Below are positions 7,458-15,720 of a DNA stretch of 49,708 nucleotides, in pieces. Below the pieces are notes generated by a model that worked only from the letters and a program-made list of their open reading frames with translations, made no database searches and was not told the origin of the DNA. The first letter of the stretch is position 1. The number at the start of each line of letters is the position of its first letter. The DNA is from Pseudomonas sp. SDI (lineage in GTDB: Bacteria > Pseudomonadota > Gammaproteobacteria > Pseudomonadales > Pseudomonadaceae). A program made the position numbers and the translations under genes. Location: the NCBI RefSeq assembly GCF_003105155.1, contig NZ_QETK01000034.1, forward strand, positions 1 through 49,708, in the 5' to 3' direction.

Positions 7458-8852
7458 TCACGGTTCCAGCGATCGCCGCTGCCGGTCGTAGGCCAGGAAA
7501 TACTTGTTGACGCTATTAACATAGCTGACCGGGCCCATCCCCACCTGCTCCATGGCCACCCGTTCCACCTGGAAGAACCACTGATTGCCGTTGAGCCCGC
7601 GCCGCCGAGCTTCGGCACGCATCGCCTGGACCCGCTCCGGGCCGAGGTTGTAAGCCGCCAGCACAAAAGCCATGCGCTCGCGCTCGTTGAGCTGGTTGCT
7701 GGCGAAGAACTGCTTGCGGATCAGCGCCAGGTAGCGGGCGCTGGCCTGGACATTGCCTTCAACGCTGGCGATATCGCTTACGCCGACCCGCTGCGCCGCA
7801 CTCGGGGTAATCTGCATCAGCCCATGGGCACCGCCGGCACCGCGTGCCGAAGGGTCGAGCGACGACTCCTTGAAAGCCAGTGCAGCCAGGTTGAGCCAGT
7901 CGATGTTCTGCGCCTGCGCATGGCGTTGCAGCACCGGGCGGAGTTTCTCCAGACGCTGACGACTGACCCGCGCCAGCGGATTGTGCACCTTGTACAGGCG
8001 TCGGTAGATGCGCTCGAAGGCGGCATCCTGGTTCTCCGGCACGCGGTAACCCTGCAAAAAGCGATCGACACTGGCATGCAGCATCGCCGCGTCGCGGCGC
8101 ACATACCAGTGCATCGCTTCAGGTTCGGTCAGGCGCAGCTTGCGCTGCACCTGCAGCTTGGGCATCACCCGCGCCCAGCGCTCGGCAATCGGCTGTTCGA
8201 CCACGGTCAACGGATAGACCCCGGCCTGCACCATCTCCAGCACGTCTTCCACCGCCAGGCTCGGGTCGACCCACTCGACCTTGATCGGCGCCAGCTTGCG
8301 CAAGGCCAGCTTCTGGTTGATTTCGTGCAGGGTGTCGCCGGCCGCGCTGGCACTGGTCAGCGCCAGGGTTCGTCCGGACAACTGCTCGACGCGTTGGTAA
8401 ATCCGCCCGCCCTTGTGCCCGACCAGTACCAGCGCGACCTGCTCGCGTACCGGGTCGCTGGCACTGACGCCGCGGGTGGAGCTGGGGTCGAGCAGCTCGC
8501 CCGGCGCGGCCAGATCGCCTTCGCCGCGCAGCAGCGCTGCGAGCAGTTGCTCCTTGGCTTTGGGGATGATCTTCAGGCGGATTTCCGCGCCGTCGCGGGC
8601 GCGGGCATTGAGGTAGTGTTCGAACGCGCGCAACCGGTGATACTCCACCCCCACCGACTCGCCCTTGACCTGGCCCGAGCTGTTGCGGCTCTGATTGACC
8701 AGCACGCGCAGTTCACGGCTGCTGCGGATCTGCGCCAGGTCACGGACCTTGGCCGCCGGCACGGCCTGCTGCGGCCCCGGCAGGCGCGCCTGCGCCGGCC
8801 CGGCCAGGAGCAGAGCGAGACACACCAGCAACGGCAGCAAGGCTCGCGTCAT
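7458..8852 (-). CDS. MltF-like lytic transglycosylase with solute-binding domain
   Basis: Predicted periplasmic enzyme that cleaves the MurNAc-GlcNAc bond of peptidoglycan. From ATG 8852 (GGAGAG just upstream) it is 464 residues with a signal peptide of about 22 residues. Residues about 35-270 form an amino-acid-type solute-binding domain. The C-terminal SLT domain has KESSLDP with the catalytic Glu near residue 329, then GLMQITP and AAYNLGPERV. This two-domain order is that of MltF. It may be a paralogue of the main MltF, so no symbol is given. A start at 8894 would add 14 residues ahead of the signal peptide and lacks a ribosome site. Confidence 0.85.
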   Translation of the reverse strand: MTRALLPLLVCLALLLAGPAQARLPGPQQAVPAAKVRDLAQIRSSRELRVLVNQSRNSSGQVKGESVGVEYHRLRAFEHYLNARARDGAEIRLKIIPKAKEQLLAALLRGEGDLAAPGELLDPSSTRGVSASDPVREQVALVLVGHKGGRIYQRVEQLSGRTLALTSASAAGDTLHEINQKLALRKLAPIKVEWVDPSLAVEDVLEMVQAGVYPLTVVEQPIAERWARVMPKLQVQRKLRLTEPEAMHWYVRRDAAMLHASVDRFLQGYRVPENQDAAFERIYRRLYKVHNPLARVSRQRLEKLRPVLQRHAQAQNIDWLNLAALAFKESSLDPSARGAGGAHGLMQITPSAAQRVGVSDIASVEGNVQASARYLALIRKQFFASNQLNERERMAFVLAAYNLGPERVQAMRAEARRRGLNGNQWFFQVERVAMEQVGMGPVSYVNSVNKYFLAYDRQRRSLEP

Positions 8853-9017
8853 CCACTCTCCATGAACAGGTCGCGATGGATTATTTGGCGTCATACGCTG
8901 CGGTCATTCCATGACAAAGGACCGCAAAAGACCGCGACAACGCCTTGAAGTTCTTGGCATTGTTGATATTTTCAGGCCCGCCAAGGCTTTTACTGCCGCA
9001 CTCTGCGAGGTAGCACC

Positions 9018-9824
9018 ATGCAACTCATCGACATCGGCGTCAACCTGACCAACTCAAGTTTCGCCGGCAAGCACCAGGACATTCTTGAACGCGCCGAGGC
9101 GGCCGGCGTACGCCAGATGCTGGTCACCGGTACCAGCCTGGAAGGCAGCGAAAGCGCTCTGGCGCTGTGCTTGCAACTGGACGAAAGCGGCCAGCGGCTG
9201 TTCAGCACCGCCGGCATCCACCCCCACGATGCGAGCAGTTGGACTGCCGATAGCGCTCGTCAACTGCGCGCCCTGCTCGACCAGCCACGGGTGCGGGCGG
9301 TGGGCGAATGTGGGCTGGACTTCAACCGCGATTTCTCGCCACGTCCACAGCAGGAAAAGGTCCTCGAAGAACACCTGGCCCTGGCCGTCGAGGCGCAGCG
9401 TCCGCTGTTCCTGCACGAACGCGACGCCAGCGGGCGCCTGCTGGCAATCCTCAAGCATTACCGCGATCAGTTGCCTGCGGCGGTGGTGCATTGCTTCACC
9501 GGCGAGCGCGAGGCGCTGTTCGGCTACCTCGACCTCGACCTGCACATCGGCATCACCGGCTGGATCTGCGACGAGCGCCGTGGCACCCACCTGCACCCGC
9601 TGATGGCCAGCATCCCCGCAGGCCGATTAATGCTCGAAAGCGACGCGCCCTACCTGCTGCCGCGCAGCCTGCGGCCAAAACCGAAAAGTGGCCGCAACGA
9701 ACCGGCCTATCTACCGGAGGTCTTGCGCGAGGTGGCCCGGCACCGCAAGGAAAGCCCGGAAGTCGTTGCCGCGCACACCAGCGCCTGCGCGCGGGCGTTC
9801 TTTGGCTTACCAGAACGGGCTTGA
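9018..9824 (+). CDS. tatD: TatD family metal-dependent DNase
   Basis: 268 residues, the usual length. The N-terminus IDIGVNLTNSSFAGKH matches TatD itself, in which the HxH of the wider family is replaced. The other metal-site motifs are present: STAGIHPHDAS, VGECGLDFNRDFSP, FLHERDA, VHCFTG and LESDAPYLLP. Such enzymes act as 3'-5' exonucleases or nucleases in DNA repair and turnover in the cytoplasm; the substrate here is inferred. GAGG lies 8 bases before the ATG. The stop codon overlaps the Anr-like box of the next gene. Confidence 0.93.
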   Translation: MQLIDIGVNLTNSSFAGKHQDILERAEAAGVRQMLVTGTSLEGSESALALCLQLDESGQRLFSTAGIHPHDASSWTADSARQLRALLDQPRVRAVGECGLDFNRDFSPRPQQEKVLEEHLALAVEAQRPLFLHERDASGRLLAILKHYRDQLPAAVVHCFTGEREALFGYLDLDLHIGITGWICDERRGTHLHPLMASIPAGRLMLESDAPYLLPRSLRPKPKSGRNEPAYLPEVLREVARHRKESPEVVAAHTSACARAFFGLPERA

Positions 9825-9862
9825 CGCATATCAAGATTTATCCCTGAATTGTCGGACACAAT
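9821..9862 (+). promoter_or_regulatory. Anr/FNR-type box and -10 for the chemotaxis receptor gene
   Basis: TTGACGCATATCAA at 9821-9834 fits the FNR/Anr pattern TTGAY-N4-RTCAA with both halves intact. CACAAT at 9857-9862 is a plausible -10, which would put the transcript start near 9869 and the box centre at about -41.5, the standard class II activator position. It overlaps the tatD stop codon. Confidence 0.6.
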
Positions 9863-9910
9863 GATGGCACCTTGCCAACAATGTTTCCGCCAATTCAGAG
9901 AAGACCTACC

Positions 9911-11389
9911 ATGGGTGCCTGGCTTAGCAATATCTCCCTGAAGTACAAGTTCTGGGCCGTGAACGCGGTCGCCTTCGTCACGACCTTGTTCCTGGTGCTC
10001 TACGCCGTGCACCTGGAGCAGCAGGCGCGCGCGGAAACCGCGCAGGCCCAGGCCCAGTCCGAAGCCAAGCTGCTGGCCAGCTGGCCGGCCGGCCAGGCGT
10101 TGCCGCAAGACCGCCGCTGGGTGAGCTTCGCCGCCGGGCAAGCGCCACGTTTCGAGGGCGCCACCCTCGACCGCCTGAGCAACGCCCAGGGCTGGGTCGC
10201 ACTGAATAGCTTCCCGGTGTTTGGCAACGACCCGCTGATCGGCGCCCAGGTACTCAACCACGACGGCCAGCGCATTGCCGTGCTGGCTCAGGCGCCGAGC
10301 ATCCTCCAGGTGTTCGGCGACCGCTTCGCCAATTACGCGGTGTGTGTGCTGATCCTGATGCTGGCGATGCTCTGCGCCTCGCAACTGTTGATCCGTTTCC
10401 TGCTCAGCCAGCTCAATACCCTCAAAGATGTGATGCTCCACGTCGAGAAAACCGGCGACCTCTCGGCCCGCGTACCGCTGGCCTGTGGCGACGAAGTCGG
10501 GCAGATGGCCTCGGCGTTCAACGCCATGCAGACCACCTACCACCGGGTGGTAAACACCGTCGCACGCACCGCCGCGCAGCTCGACTCGGGTGCCGCACGC
10601 CTGGCCGCGAGCATGAACGACGTGCGCCACGGCATGCTCGGCCAGCAAAGCGAAACCGACCAGGCGGCGACGGCGATCAACGAAATGACCGCCACCGTCT
10701 ACCACATTGCCCAGCACGCCGGTGCCACCCGCGACCTGTCGCAAAGCGCCGACGCCCTCGCCGGCAGCGGTCAGATCGTGGTCAGCCGGGTGCAGGATTC
10801 GATTTCCGGGTTGTCCAGCGGCGTGCAGCAAACCGCCGAAATGATTCGCCAACTGGCCGAAGACAGCCAGAAGATCAACGGTGTGGTCGGGGTGATCCAC
10901 AGCATCGCCGAGCAGACCAACCTGCTCGCGCTCAACGCCGCCATCGAAGCCGCACGCGCCGGCGACCTGGGCCGTGGTTTCGCGGTGGTCGCCGACGAGG
11001 TGCGCAACCTGGCCAAGCGGGTACAGGCCTCCACCGACGAAATCACCACCATGGTTTCCGCCTTGCAGGCCGGTACCCGTGACGCAGTGGATTTCATGCA
11101 GGAGAGCTCGTACAAGGCTGACGACTGCGTCAAGCAGGCCCAGGAAGCCGGCGAGGCGCTGGCCGAGATCACCGGCGCCGTGGCGCAGATGCGCGAGAGC
11201 AACACGCAGATTGCGGTAGCGGCCGAACAGCAAAGCCAGGTGGCCGAGGAAATGAACCGGGCGGTGGTGAGCATCCGCGACGTCACCGAGGAAACCGTCC
11301 AGCAGACCGTGGATTCGGCCACCACCAGCAACGAGCTGGCGACCCTGGCCGGCGAACTGAGCAAGGCCATCGGCCAGCTCAAGCTATAA
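9911..11389 (+). CDS. Methyl-accepting chemotaxis protein
   Basis: Transmembrane chemoreceptor that signals through CheA/CheW. From ATG 9911 it has 492 residues: TM1 at about 11-33, a short periplasmic domain of about 108 residues, TM2 at about 142-165, HAMP to about 220, then the coiled-coil signalling domain with the conserved hairpin tip EQTNLLALNAAIEAARAG near 334. The small ligand domain matches no class I know. The longer start at 9872 would overlap the predicted transcript start region. A good terminator follows. The Anr-like box upstream suggests expression under low oxygen. Confidence 0.92.
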   Translation: MGAWLSNISLKYKFWAVNAVAFVTTLFLVLYAVHLEQQARAETAQAQAQSEAKLLASWPAGQALPQDRRWVSFAAGQAPRFEGATLDRLSNAQGWVALNSFPVFGNDPLIGAQVLNHDGQRIAVLAQAPSILQVFGDRFANYAVCVLILMLAMLCASQLLIRFLLSQLNTLKDVMLHVEKTGDLSARVPLACGDEVGQMASAFNAMQTTYHRVVNTVARTAAQLDSGAARLAASMNDVRHGMLGQQSETDQAATAINEMTATVYHIAQHAGATRDLSQSADALAGSGQIVVSRVQDSISGLSSGVQQTAEMIRQLAEDSQKINGVVGVIHSIAEQTNLLALNAAIEAARAGDLGRGFAVVADEVRNLAKRVQASTDEITTMVSALQAGTRDAVDFMQESSYKADDCVKQAQEAGEALAEITGAVAQMRESNTQIAVAAEQQSQVAEEMNRAVVSIRDVTEETVQQTVDSATTSNELATLAGELSKAIGQLKL

Positions 11390-11406
11390 GCGCCATAGAC
11401 AGGTGC

Positions 11407-11437
11407 GATTGGCTCCCGAGCGGGGGCCAATCTATTC
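11407..11437 (+). terminator. Terminator of the chemotaxis receptor gene
   Basis: GATTGGC (11407-11413) pairs with GCCAATC (11426-11432); the inner bases CCC and GGG extend the stem. TATTCTT follows. Confidence 0.7.
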
Positions 11438-11477
11438 TTCAGGCATGTCCGAATGTGTCACGCTGAGGAACCCTGCG

Positions 11478-11840
11478 ATGAACAAACGTCTTCCCAACCT
11501 GCCCGCCTGGCAATGGCGCGGCTACCCGAACAACCATCGCAACCCGACCAACCTGGTATTGCACCTGATTGCCGTGCCGCTGTTCATGCTTGGCGTGCTG
11601 CTGGTGCTGAGCGGGTTGTTCGACCTCGACCTGGGCACGATGGCGGTCGGCATCATCGGCCTGCTTGCCGGCCTGGTCCTGCAGCGCCAGGGGCACCGCC
11701 TGGAAGCCGAGCAGCCGGAACCGTTCGCCGACCGCAAGGACGCCGTGCAACGGCTACTGGTGGAACAGTTCGTGACCTTCCCGCGCTTCGTCCTCAGTGG
11801 TGCCTGGTGGCGCGCCTGGCGCGAACGCCACCGGCACTGA
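11478..11840 (+). CDS. Mpo1-like (DUF962) small membrane protein
   Basis: 120 residues from ATG 11478, with GAGGA upstream. The N-terminal segment WRGYPNNHRNPTNLVLHLIAVPLF carries the conserved His/Asn pattern of the Mpo1-like family, followed by two hydrophobic hairpin segments (about 33-75) and a short soluble tail. The yeast relative is a 2-hydroxy fatty acid dioxygenase; whether the bacterial protein shares that activity is unknown. A longer start at 11403 would overlap the preceding terminator and is rejected. It is convergent with the thioesterase gene, three bases apart. Confidence 0.8.
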   Translation: MNKRLPNLPAWQWRGYPNNHRNPTNLVLHLIAVPLFMLGVLLVLSGLFDLDLGTMAVGIIGLLAGLVLQRQGHRLEAEQPEPFADRKDAVQRLLVEQFVTFPRFVLSGAWWRAWRERHRH

Positions 11841-11843
11841 GAC

Positions 11844-12641
11844 TCAGGCGAACACCGTCACCGTCTGCCGGCTGAGCGCCAACAGTTCGCCCTGGGCGTT
11901 CCACAACTGCGCCGCGACATGCCCATAACCATCGCGGGCGTGCTCGATATCGGCGCAGTAGCGGCACCAGTCGAGGGTACTCAGGCTGGCCACCGGCTGG
12001 ACGAATTCGATGGTCCAGGTCAGCGTGCTGCCGGCCGCAGGTGTGTTCAGGTGCGGCAGCAAGGCCGGCGGCCAGGCATCCACCAACGCCAGCAGGTGGG
12101 CTTCGGTGACCACGTCTTCGGCATCGCCCTTGAGCCGTACCCAGCCGCCCATCTGCCGCTCCTTCTTGCCACTGAACGGCCAGCCGCCAATCGCCCAGCG
12201 CATCGACAGGTGCTGGATGAAGGCCGGGGTCACGCCGTTGATGAACGGCAGTTCCTGGCTGGCCTCGGCCAGGCTAGGCATGTCTACCGCGGGCAAGGCC
12301 GGCACGTCGATCCGCGAATCGCGCCCGGCGCCGAAGCTGCCCTGCATCACCGTGACCACCTGGCCGTTCTGCACGGCGCGGCCGAGCAGCGTGCTGACCG
12401 AGCCACCTTCACGCAGCAACTCGACGTCGAAACTGATCGACACGTCTGGCGCAGCCGGGCCGACAAAGGTGATCGCCAGCGAGCGTACCGGGCGCGCCGG
12501 GGACACCTTGGCATGCATGGCTTCATACAGCAGGGCCGCCATCAGCCCGCCAAAACTGGCGCGCCCCTGGGCCCAACTGGCAGGAATAGTGACGTCTTGC
12601 GGGCGTTGCCGCACAGCAGTGAGCAGTTGGGAAAAGTTCAT
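11844..12641 (-). CDS. Acyl-CoA thioesterase, double hot-dog (TesB-like)
   Basis: 265 residues, predicted cytosolic. An N-terminal hot-dog half with FGGLMAALLYEAM and the SLAITFVGPA strand is followed by a second half with TWTIEFVQPVASLSTLDWCRYCADIEHARDGYGHVAAQLWNAQGELLALSRQ. The DG/GxxxxxxxLWxxxGxLxAxSRQ ending is typical of TesB-like thioesterases. The physiological acyl-CoA is not evident. It is monocistronic, with the CHAD gene upstream on the same strand 83 bases away. Confidence 0.85.
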   Translation of the reverse strand: MNFSQLLTAVRQRPQDVTIPASWAQGRASFGGLMAALLYEAMHAKVSPARPVRSLAITFVGPAAPDVSISFDVELLREGGSVSTLLGRAVQNGQVVTVMQGSFGAGRDSRIDVPALPAVDMPSLAEASQELPFINGVTPAFIQHLSMRWAIGGWPFSGKKERQMGGWVRLKGDAEDVVTEAHLLALVDAWPPALLPHLNTPAAGSTLTWTIEFVQPVASLSTLDWCRYCADIEHARDGYGHVAAQLWNAQGELLALSRQTVTVFA

Positions 12642-12724
12642 GCGGACCTCGACCTGCGAAAAGTCCCACGATGTTACTCAGAGACTTCCCAGCGAACAGC
12701 CCGCATTTACGCCAATTGACAGGA

Positions 12725-13492
12725 TTATCGGCCGTCGATTGCCTTGAGCAACCGCTCAAGCGTGCGCTCTGCGCGTTGTTCGGCGAGCACCAGCTGCGCC
12801 TGCCAGCGTTCCACACAAGGGGCCAGGTCGGCCTGCTGCTCGGCTTGCAGCAGCCATTGCAGCAGGTCGTGCCAGTCGCCAAGGTCCGCCTGCGCGCGTT
12901 TCAGCGCCCCCATCAGGCCGCCGCTGAGCCGCTCAAGGTGCGGATAGGCTTCGGCGCCGTAGCGCACCCGTTTGATCAGCAGGCGCAGGTGGTGACGGTC
13001 GTGGGCCGGGTCGTGAATTGCCCGGTTGAGTATGTGCCACTGCTTGCCCAGACGCTTGCCGATACGCACGTGCAGCCGGCGCACGAGTTTTTCGCGCTGG
13101 GCGGCGCGCAGGAACATCGGAAACGCATCGACGATGGCCAGCACGCGCGCCAGCTCGGCGCTGGCGGCAACGCTGGCGAAGGCCTCGCCGCGGTGAGCCA
13201 GGCGGCTGGCGGCGGCCGCTGCGTGGCCGCACTTGAATAACTGTGCGGCGAGCACCTCGCGGTCGCGCAGCGGCGTGGTCAGTTGGCCGACCGCCGCCGC
13301 GGCGTCTTCCAACTGCTCCACCCCCGGCAAGCCGCGCAAGGGCCGCAGCAGGCTGCGCAGACGCCGTACGCTGGTGCGCAGGTCGTGCAGCGCTTCGCTG
13401 TCGGTGTTGGCCTCAAGTCGCGCCTGACAGGCCAGCAGGCGCACCTGCAGGCTCAGCACCTGGGCAATCACATGGTCGAGCATGGCCGACAT
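12725..13492 (-). CDS. CHAD domain protein
   Basis: 255 residues, almost entirely helical and rich in His, Arg and Lys. It has the conserved CHAD segments EALHDLRTSVRRLRSLLR near residues 33-50, HLRLLIKRVRYGAEAY, and ALKRAQADLGDWHDLLQWL. CHAD proteins bind inorganic polyphosphate and are often found with triphosphate tunnel enzymes; none is nearby, so the partner is unknown. GAGGAG lies six bases before the ATG. It follows the small lipoprotein gene by 14 bases, so the two are probably co-transcribed. Confidence 0.88.
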   Translation of the reverse strand: MSAMLDHVIAQVLSLQVRLLACQARLEANTDSEALHDLRTSVRRLRSLLRPLRGLPGVEQLEDAAAAVGQLTTPLRDREVLAAQLFKCGHAAAAASRLAHRGEAFASVAASAELARVLAIVDAFPMFLRAAQREKLVRRLHVRIGKRLGKQWHILNRAIHDPAHDRHHLRLLIKRVRYGAEAYPHLERLSGGLMGALKRAQADLGDWHDLLQWLLQAEQQADLAPCVERWQAQLVLAEQRAERTLERLLKAIDGR

Positions 13493-13506
13493 GGGCTACT
13501 CCTCGG

Positions 13507-13785
13507 TTAGCGACCGGCGCGGGATTCGCGGATGTAGAAGCGCGCTGTCTCGGCCTTTTTGCTGCAACCTTCGAAGGCTTCGAATTGCTGCTGGGTTTTG
13601 GCGCCGGTCAGCAGCGACAAGGCCTTGGAATAGCTCACAGTGCCGGCGAAGCCTTCGGCCTTGGCCAGGTCGAGTTCTTTCCAGGCGCTGTCCAGTTGAT
13701 TCGCGCAGCTGTCGCGGTAGGCCGTCTTGCCCGCACAGCCGGCCAGCGCCAAAACGATCAAGGGCAGAAAAATCCAGGCTTTCAT
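13507..13785 (-). CDS. Small outer-membrane-type lipoprotein of unknown function
   Basis: The ATG at 13785 has GAGG upstream and gives 92 residues. The N-terminus is a lipoprotein signal with the lipobox LAGC (Cys about residue 17). The mature part contains two further Cys (DSCANQ and EGCSKK) that could pair, and is mainly helical. No family recognised. It is the first gene of a likely operon with the CHAD gene and divergent from the patatin gene. Confidence 0.75.
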   Translation of the reverse strand: MKAWIFLPLIVLALAGCAGKTAYRDSCANQLDSAWKELDLAKAEGFAGTVSYSKALSLLTGAKTQQQFEAFEGCSKKAETARFYIRESRAGR

Positions 13786-13949
13786 CGGTATTACCTCAAG
13801 GAAAAAAGGGGCGGGTTGGCGACTTCGACGGCGTAATGGCACAAAAGTGCCCTGACAGCGTAGCGCAGCGTTCGAGGCGATTGAAGCGCAGCCACGAAAG
13901 GGTGCATTGTTAGACCATTGACGGCGGGTCCAACGCGGGGGAACGATCC

Positions 13950-14969
13950 ATGGGCAAACGCGTGGCGCTGGTACTGGGTTCAGGTGGGGCGCGGGGGTAT
14001 GCGCATATCGGTGTGATCGAGGAGCTGGAGCGGCGCGGCTACGACATCGCCTGCATTGCCGGTTGCTCGATGGGCGCGGTGATTGGTGGGATCTATGCCG
14101 CCGGCAAGCTCGACGAGTACCGCAACTGGATCGAAAGCCTGGATTACCTGGACGTGCTGCGGCTGGTCGACGTGAGCTTCCGCCTGGGTGCGATCCGTGG
14201 CGAGAAGGTCTTCGGGCAGATCCGCAAGATCGTCGGCGAGATCAATATCGAGGAACTGCGCATTCCCTATACCGCGGTGGCAACCGACCTGACCAACCAA
14301 CAGGAAATCTGGTTCCAGGAGGGCTGCCTGCATCAGGCGATGCGCGCCTCGGCAGCGATTCCAAGCTTGTTCACGCCCGTGGTGCAAGGTAACCGCATGC
14401 TGGTCGATGGCGGCATTCTCAACCCATTGCCGATTGTGCCGGTGGTGTCCAGCCACTGCGACCTGATCATTGCGGTGAACCTCAACTCGACCAACCAGAA
14501 GCAGTACCAACTGCCGGTGATCGAGCGGCCGGCCGCGTTCAAGTTGCGTTTCGACAGCCTGATCAGTTCGCTGGGTTCGCACATGCCGTTTCGGCGCAAG
14601 CCGACGGAGGCGCTGATCCGGCTGGCGCAGGAGCTGCCCAACCCGTGGCTGGCCGACGCAGCGACACCGGAGGCGCAGCAACCGGCAGCGGCGCCGGAGA
14701 GCGAGGGCGCGCCGAAGTCGGCGACGGGTTCGTTCATCGTCGACAACGTTGGTCCGGCGTCGTTACTGGACCTGATCAACCAGAGTTTCGAGGTGATGCA
14801 AACCTCGTTGGCGCAGTACAAGATTGCCGGGTATCCGCCGGATGTGCTGATCAACGTGCCGAAGCGGGTGTGCCGGTTCTTCGAGTTCTACAAGGCACCG
14901 GAGCTGATCGCGCTGGGCCGAGAGATTGCGCGGGATACGCTGGATAACTATGAAGCGGAGCGGCGCTAA
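13950..14969 (+). CDS. Patatin-like phospholipase (RssA/NTE type)
   Basis: 339 residues. The patatin oxyanion motif GSGGARGYAHIG is near residue 11, the nucleophile serine in GCSMG is about S40, and the catalytic aspartate is in VDGGILNPLP at about 152. This is a complete Ser-Asp dyad. The C-terminal third carries a Pro/Ala/Glu-rich linker and a second helical region ending near VCRFFEFYKAPELIA. No signal peptide is present, so the product is probably cytoplasmic or peripheral at the inner membrane; the lipid substrate is unknown. Confidence 0.88.
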   Translation: MGKRVALVLGSGGARGYAHIGVIEELERRGYDIACIAGCSMGAVIGGIYAAGKLDEYRNWIESLDYLDVLRLVDVSFRLGAIRGEKVFGQIRKIVGEINIEELRIPYTAVATDLTNQQEIWFQEGCLHQAMRASAAIPSLFTPVVQGNRMLVDGGILNPLPIVPVVSSHCDLIIAVNLNSTNQKQYQLPVIERPAAFKLRFDSLISSLGSHMPFRRKPTEALIRLAQELPNPWLADAATPEAQQPAAAPESEGAPKSATGSFIVDNVGPASLLDLINQSFEVMQTSLAQYKIAGYPPDVLINVPKRVCRFFEFYKAPELIALGREIARDTLDNYEAERR

Positions 14970-14981
14970 CAGCTTTTGGTG

Positions 14982-15016
14982 AAGGCGGGCCTTCTGTGGG
15001 AGCGAGGCGTTGGCGC
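14982..15016. repeat. Degenerate REP-like element
   Basis: AAGGC-GG-GCCTT followed by CTGTGGGAGCGAGGCG lies between the convergent patatin and kdpE genes. It contains the CTGTGGGAGCG half typical of P. putida-type REPs, without a full partner. Confidence 0.45.
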
Positions 15017-15021
15017 CTGGC

Positions 15022-15720
15022 TCAGCCCTGCCCCGGCGCAATCAGCCGGTACCCGACCCCCGGCTCCGTCACCAGAAACCGTGGCGCCGTCGGGTCATCG
15101 CCGAGCTTCTGGCGCACATGCGCCACCACGATCCGCAAGTAATGACTGTCCTCGACATGGGTTGGCCCCCAGATGTCCTTGAGCAACTGCTGCTGGGTAA
15201 TCACCCGCCCCGGATGGCGCGCCAACTGGGCGATCAAGGCATACTCCTTGCGCGTCAACGCCACCTCCTGCCCCTCCAGCGTCACCCGCCGGTAGGCCAG
15301 GTCGACAGTCAGCGGGCCGAACTGCGGCGCGGTTTCCTCGGCCTGGGTTTGCGGCACCTGGCGCAACAACGCCCGGACCCGCGCGAGAAATTCCTGAATG
15401 CCGAACGGCTTGGTCACGTAATCGTTGGCACCGCCATCCAGCGCCTCGACTTTCTGCACCTCGCTGGCACGCACACTCAACACCAGCACCGGCACCTGGC
15501 TCCACTCGCGCAGCTCGCGCAACACCTGCTGACCGTCCATGTCCGGCAAACCGAGGTCGAGCACCACCAGGTCCGGGCGGCCCACCGCCGCCTGGCTCAA
15601 GCCCTCGCCGCCGGTGCCGGCCTCCAGCACCTTGTAGCCCTGGGAGGCCAGGCTGATACGTAAGAATTTTCGAATCTGCGGTTCATCGTCGATGACCAGT
15701 ACGGTCGCAGTCAGGCTCAT
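15022..15720 (-). CDS. kdpE: Response regulator KdpE
   Basis: 232 residues, OmpR/PhoB class. The receiver domain has the acidic pair DD at 11-12, the phosphorylation site D55 (VLDLGLPDMDG) and the conserved Lys in YVTKPF. The C-terminal winged-helix domain includes LTRKEYALIAQLARHPGRV and a DNA-contacting helix around HYLRIVVAHVRQKL. It activates kdp transcription when phosphorylated by KdpD. The ATG at 15720 overlaps the kdpD stop by four bases (ATGA), indicating translational coupling; a start at 15765 is rejected for lying within kdpD. Confidence 0.95.
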   Translation of the reverse strand: MSLTATVLVIDDEPQIRKFLRISLASQGYKVLEAGTGGEGLSQAAVGRPDLVVLDLGLPDMDGQQVLRELREWSQVPVLVLSVRASEVQKVEALDGGANDYVTKPFGIQEFLARVRALLRQVPQTQAEETAPQFGPLTVDLAYRRVTLEGQEVALTRKEYALIAQLARHPGRVITQQQLLKDIWGPTHVEDSHYLRIVVAHVRQKLGDDPTAPRFLVTEPGVGYRLIAPGQG

